Below, one piece after another: positions 62,358-64,000 of a stretch of DNA of 64,000 nucleotides. The translations under genes and the position numbers were made by a program. Under the pieces are notes generated by a model. The model did not search any database and was not told where the DNA came from. It was given only the letters and a program-made list of their open reading frames with translations. Where the stretch lies: positions 1 through 64,000 of the forward strand of contig NZ_JAGIQA010000005.1 of the NCBI RefSeq assembly GCF_017814975.1. Reading direction: 5' to 3'. Each line of letters starts with the position of its first letter. The first letter of the stretch is position 1. The DNA comes from Cupriavidus consociatus (GTDB lineage Bacteria; Pseudomonadota; Gammaproteobacteria; Burkholderiales; Burkholderiaceae).

Positions 62358-63065
62358 CTAGGGCGTACGCAGCGCAACGATCACGCTGACGCGTGCCGCG
62401 CCGTGCGCCTTGAGGACAAGCGCTGCCTCATGCAGTGTCGCGCCGGAAGTCATCACGTCGTCCACCAGCGCCACATGCAGCCCATCCAGCCGCGCGGGCC
62501 GCGTCAGCCGGAACGCATCGCGCAGGTTCACCTGCCGCGCGGCCAGGTCCAGCGCGCGCTGGCTGCCGGTATCGCGCCGGCGCCGCAGCAGCACGGGATC
62601 GGCGCGCAGGTCGAGCCGGCGCGCCAGCGGGCGGGCGATTTCCCATGCCTGGTTGAAGCCGCGCGCGGCCAGCCGTTGCAGCGCCAGCGGGATGGGGGCG
62701 AGCAGGTCGGGCGGCGCCAGCCCCTGCGCCGCCCAAGCCGCCGGCAGGATCGCAGCGAGGCTGCCCGCCAGCCAGTCGGCCAGCGGCAGCGCGTGGCCGA
62801 ACTTGAGAGACAGCACCAGGCTGTCCTGCGGGCTGGCGTAGTCGCCCAGCGTGCAGGCATGGTCGAACGCCGGCGGCATGGCGGCGCAGCCCGGGCAGCC
62901 GGCATGGCGGCCCAGCGCCAGCGCGCAAACGGGGCAGCGCCGTAGCGGCCGCAGCAGGTCCGCGGCGCAGGGCGCGCACACCACATCCCGCTGCACGCTG
63001 CCGCACAGCGCGCAGGCACTTGGCAGCAGCGCGGGGACAGCGGACCGCCAGGCGCGGCGGACCAT
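62358..63065 (-). CDS. comF: ComF family phosphoribosyltransferase-like protein
   Basis: A 235-residue protein with an N-terminal zinc ribbon (CALCGS, CAPC, CPVC, CPGC pairs between residues 17 and 60) and a phosphoribosyltransferase fold ending in the PRPP motif VALVDDVMTSGATLHEAA. ComF/GntX proteins are needed for natural DNA uptake in several bacteria; the exact reaction is unclear. The start at 63065 gives the usual N-terminus. It is divergent from bioC. Confidence 0.9.
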   Translation of the reverse strand: MVRRAWRSAVPALLPSACALCGSVQRDVVCAPCAADLLRPLRRCPVCALALGRHAGCPGCAAMPPAFDHACTLGDYASPQDSLVLSLKFGHALPLADWLAGSLAAILPAAWAAQGLAPPDLLAPIPLALQRLAARGFNQAWEIARPLARRLDLRADPVLLRRRRDTGSQRALDLAARQVNLRDAFRLTRPARLDGLHVALVDDVMTSGATLHEAALVLKAHGAARVSVIVALRTP

Positions 63066-63185
63066 CCCGGCGCCTATCGCGGCGCGCGCGTATACTTGCC
63101 GTCCGGCCGCGGCCCATCTTGCGCGGCGGCCGCGTTCGTCCGGCGCGCGCGCCGGTTCCTGGTTTTCTTGCTGCCCTGCCTGTCC

Positions 63186-64000
63186 GTGTCCCTGCATGCC
63201 GCCGATCTCCCCGATAGCTCCGCTGGTAACGATGCCTTCCTGCCGCCCGCGCGCCTGACCCGGCTCGCCTTCGACCGGCGCAGCCGCCATTTCGGCCAGC
63301 TCGACTTCCTTCTGGGCGAGATCGGCCGCCGCATGCAAGAGCGCATGGAGGTGATCCGGCTGGCGCCGCAACGCGCGCTGGACATCGGCTGCGGCCATGG
63401 CCAGGGGCTGGCGGCGCTGCGCGCCCGCTTCCCGGATGCGCAGATCGCTGGCCTGGACATCTCCGGGGCAATGCTGGCGGAAGCCGGCCAGCGCGACCAG
63501 CAGCGCCGCCCGGGCTGGCTCGGCCGCATGCTGGGCAAGCGGCCGCTGTTCGACCTGGTCCAGGGTGATCTTGCCACACTGCCTTTTGCGCCCGCGAGCT
63601 TCGACCTGCTGTGGTCCAACCTGGCGCTGCACTGGCATCCGGAGCCGCACCGCGTATTCCCGGAATGGCACCGCGTGACGCGTGACGAAGGGCTGGTGCT
63701 GTTCTCGCTGTTCGGCCCCGATACCCTTGGCGAACTGCGCGCGGCCTTTGCCGAAGTCGATGGCGCGCCCCATACGTTGCGCTTTGTCGACATGCACGAC
63801 ATTGGCGACATGCTGGTCCACGGCGGCTGGTCTACACCGGTGATGGACATGGAAACCCTGACCGTGACCTACGAGTCGCCCGCCACGCTGCTGCACGAGG
63901 TGCAGGCCTTCGGCGGCCTGCGCGGCCCGGCCAGCGCGCTGCCGCAAGGCCTGCGCGGCAGGCGCTGGTACCAGGCGCTGACACAGGCGCTGGAGCGGCG
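63186..64000 (+). CDS. bioC: Malonyl-ACP O-methyltransferase BioC-like (5' part, runs off the window)
   Basis: An open frame with 271 codons in the window, cut by the window end. SAM motif I is ALDIGCGHGQGLAAL; later LLWSNLALHWHPEPHRVFPEWHRV and LFSLFGPDTLGELRAAF, which are typical of BioC. BioC starts biotin synthesis by masking malonyl-ACP as a methyl ester. No ATG fits the start: the first conserved part is LTRLAFDRRSRHFGQLDFLLGEIGRRM, and I propose the GTG at 63186 (VSLHAADLPDSS), though TTG codons at 63168 or 63096 are also open and no clear ribosome site decides it. It is divergent from comF. Confidence 0.75.
   Translation, partial: MSLHAADLPDSSAGNDAFLPPARLTRLAFDRRSRHFGQLDFLLGEIGRRMQERMEVIRLAPQRALDIGCGHGQGLAALRARFPDAQIAGLDISGAMLAEAGQRDQQRRPGWLGRMLGKRPLFDLVQGDLATLPFAPASFDLLWSNLALHWHPEPHRVFPEWHRVTRDEGLVLFSLFGPDTLGELRAAFAEVDGAPHTLRFVDMHDIGDMLVHGGWSTPVMDMETLTVTYESPATLLHEVQAFGGLRGPASALPQGLRGRRWYQALTQALER

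Overview
The window is GC-rich, densely coded chromosomal DNA from a beta-proteobacterium of the Burkholderiaceae, most likely Cupriavidus or a close Ralstonia-group relative. The support is gene content and order: a fused isobutyryl-CoA mutase (icmF), gshA-gshB-manX-ptsH-ptsI, ctpA-gpmA-rhodanese-grxC-secB-gpsA, trmL/comF/bioC, a Bug-type binding protein and several Burkholderiales-type conserved proteins. I see no rRNA, tRNA, CRISPR array, prophage or intact insertion sequence. The genus is inferred from memory of protein families, not from a search.

Layout. 0-9 kb: tail of an amino acid permease, a MocR-type regulator, a DUF2917 protein, icmF behind a LiuR-like operator, a HIT protein, 3-hydroxyacyl-CoA dehydrogenase, a His-rich PXPV protein, and a DUF3293-crp/fnr pair. 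9-18 kb: a six-gene operon with an acyl-CoA synthetase, a complete branched-chain-amino-acid-type ABC importer (livG, livH, livM, livK and livF types) and a PaaK-like protein. 18-23 kb: DUF454, a nitronate monooxygenase-like flavoprotein, and an FAD oxidoreductase followed by creB-creC. 23-24 kb: no convincing gene, but nested inverted repeats. 24-29 kb: dctD, dctB and dctA, with a strong sigma-54 promoter and tandem palindromes upstream of dctA. 29-33.5 kb: 2Fe-2S protein, hydrolase, D,D-carboxypeptidase, YbeD family, RlmI-type methyltransferase. 33.5-38.5 kb: an SF1 helicase behind a LexA box, two thioredoxin-fold proteins, a lipoprotein and a LysE exporter. 38.5-42.5 kb: zwf, comM, ubiK. 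42.5-46 kb: a TorF-type porin, glnK and amtB behind a consensus sigma-54 promoter, then a possible small RNA. 46-51 kb: glutathione synthesis and a regulatory-type PTS. 51-54.6 kb: Fur-type bfd-bfr, then selD-mnmH. 54.6-64 kb: moeB, ctpA, gpmA, rhodanese, grxC, secB, gpsA, Bug protein, trmL, comF and the start of bioC.

Shared regulation readable from DNA: nitrogen (sigma-54 at torF-glnK-amtB), C4-dicarboxylates (sigma-54 plus paired palindromes at dctA), SOS (LexA box at the helicase), iron (Fur-like box at bfd), branched-chain acyl-CoA (LiuR-like operator at icmF), and probable autoregulation of the Crp/Fnr and MocR regulators.

The least ordinary items are a family of about 60-bp REP-like units with a shared hairpin, several of them paired head-to-head between genes and inside the ABC operon; the nested inverted-repeat block at 23.1-23.9 kb; the transporter-plus-two-ligase operon whose last enzyme lacks a recognisable P-loop; and the candidate small RNA upstream of gshA. 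I did not find a clearly new multi-gene defence or mobile system.
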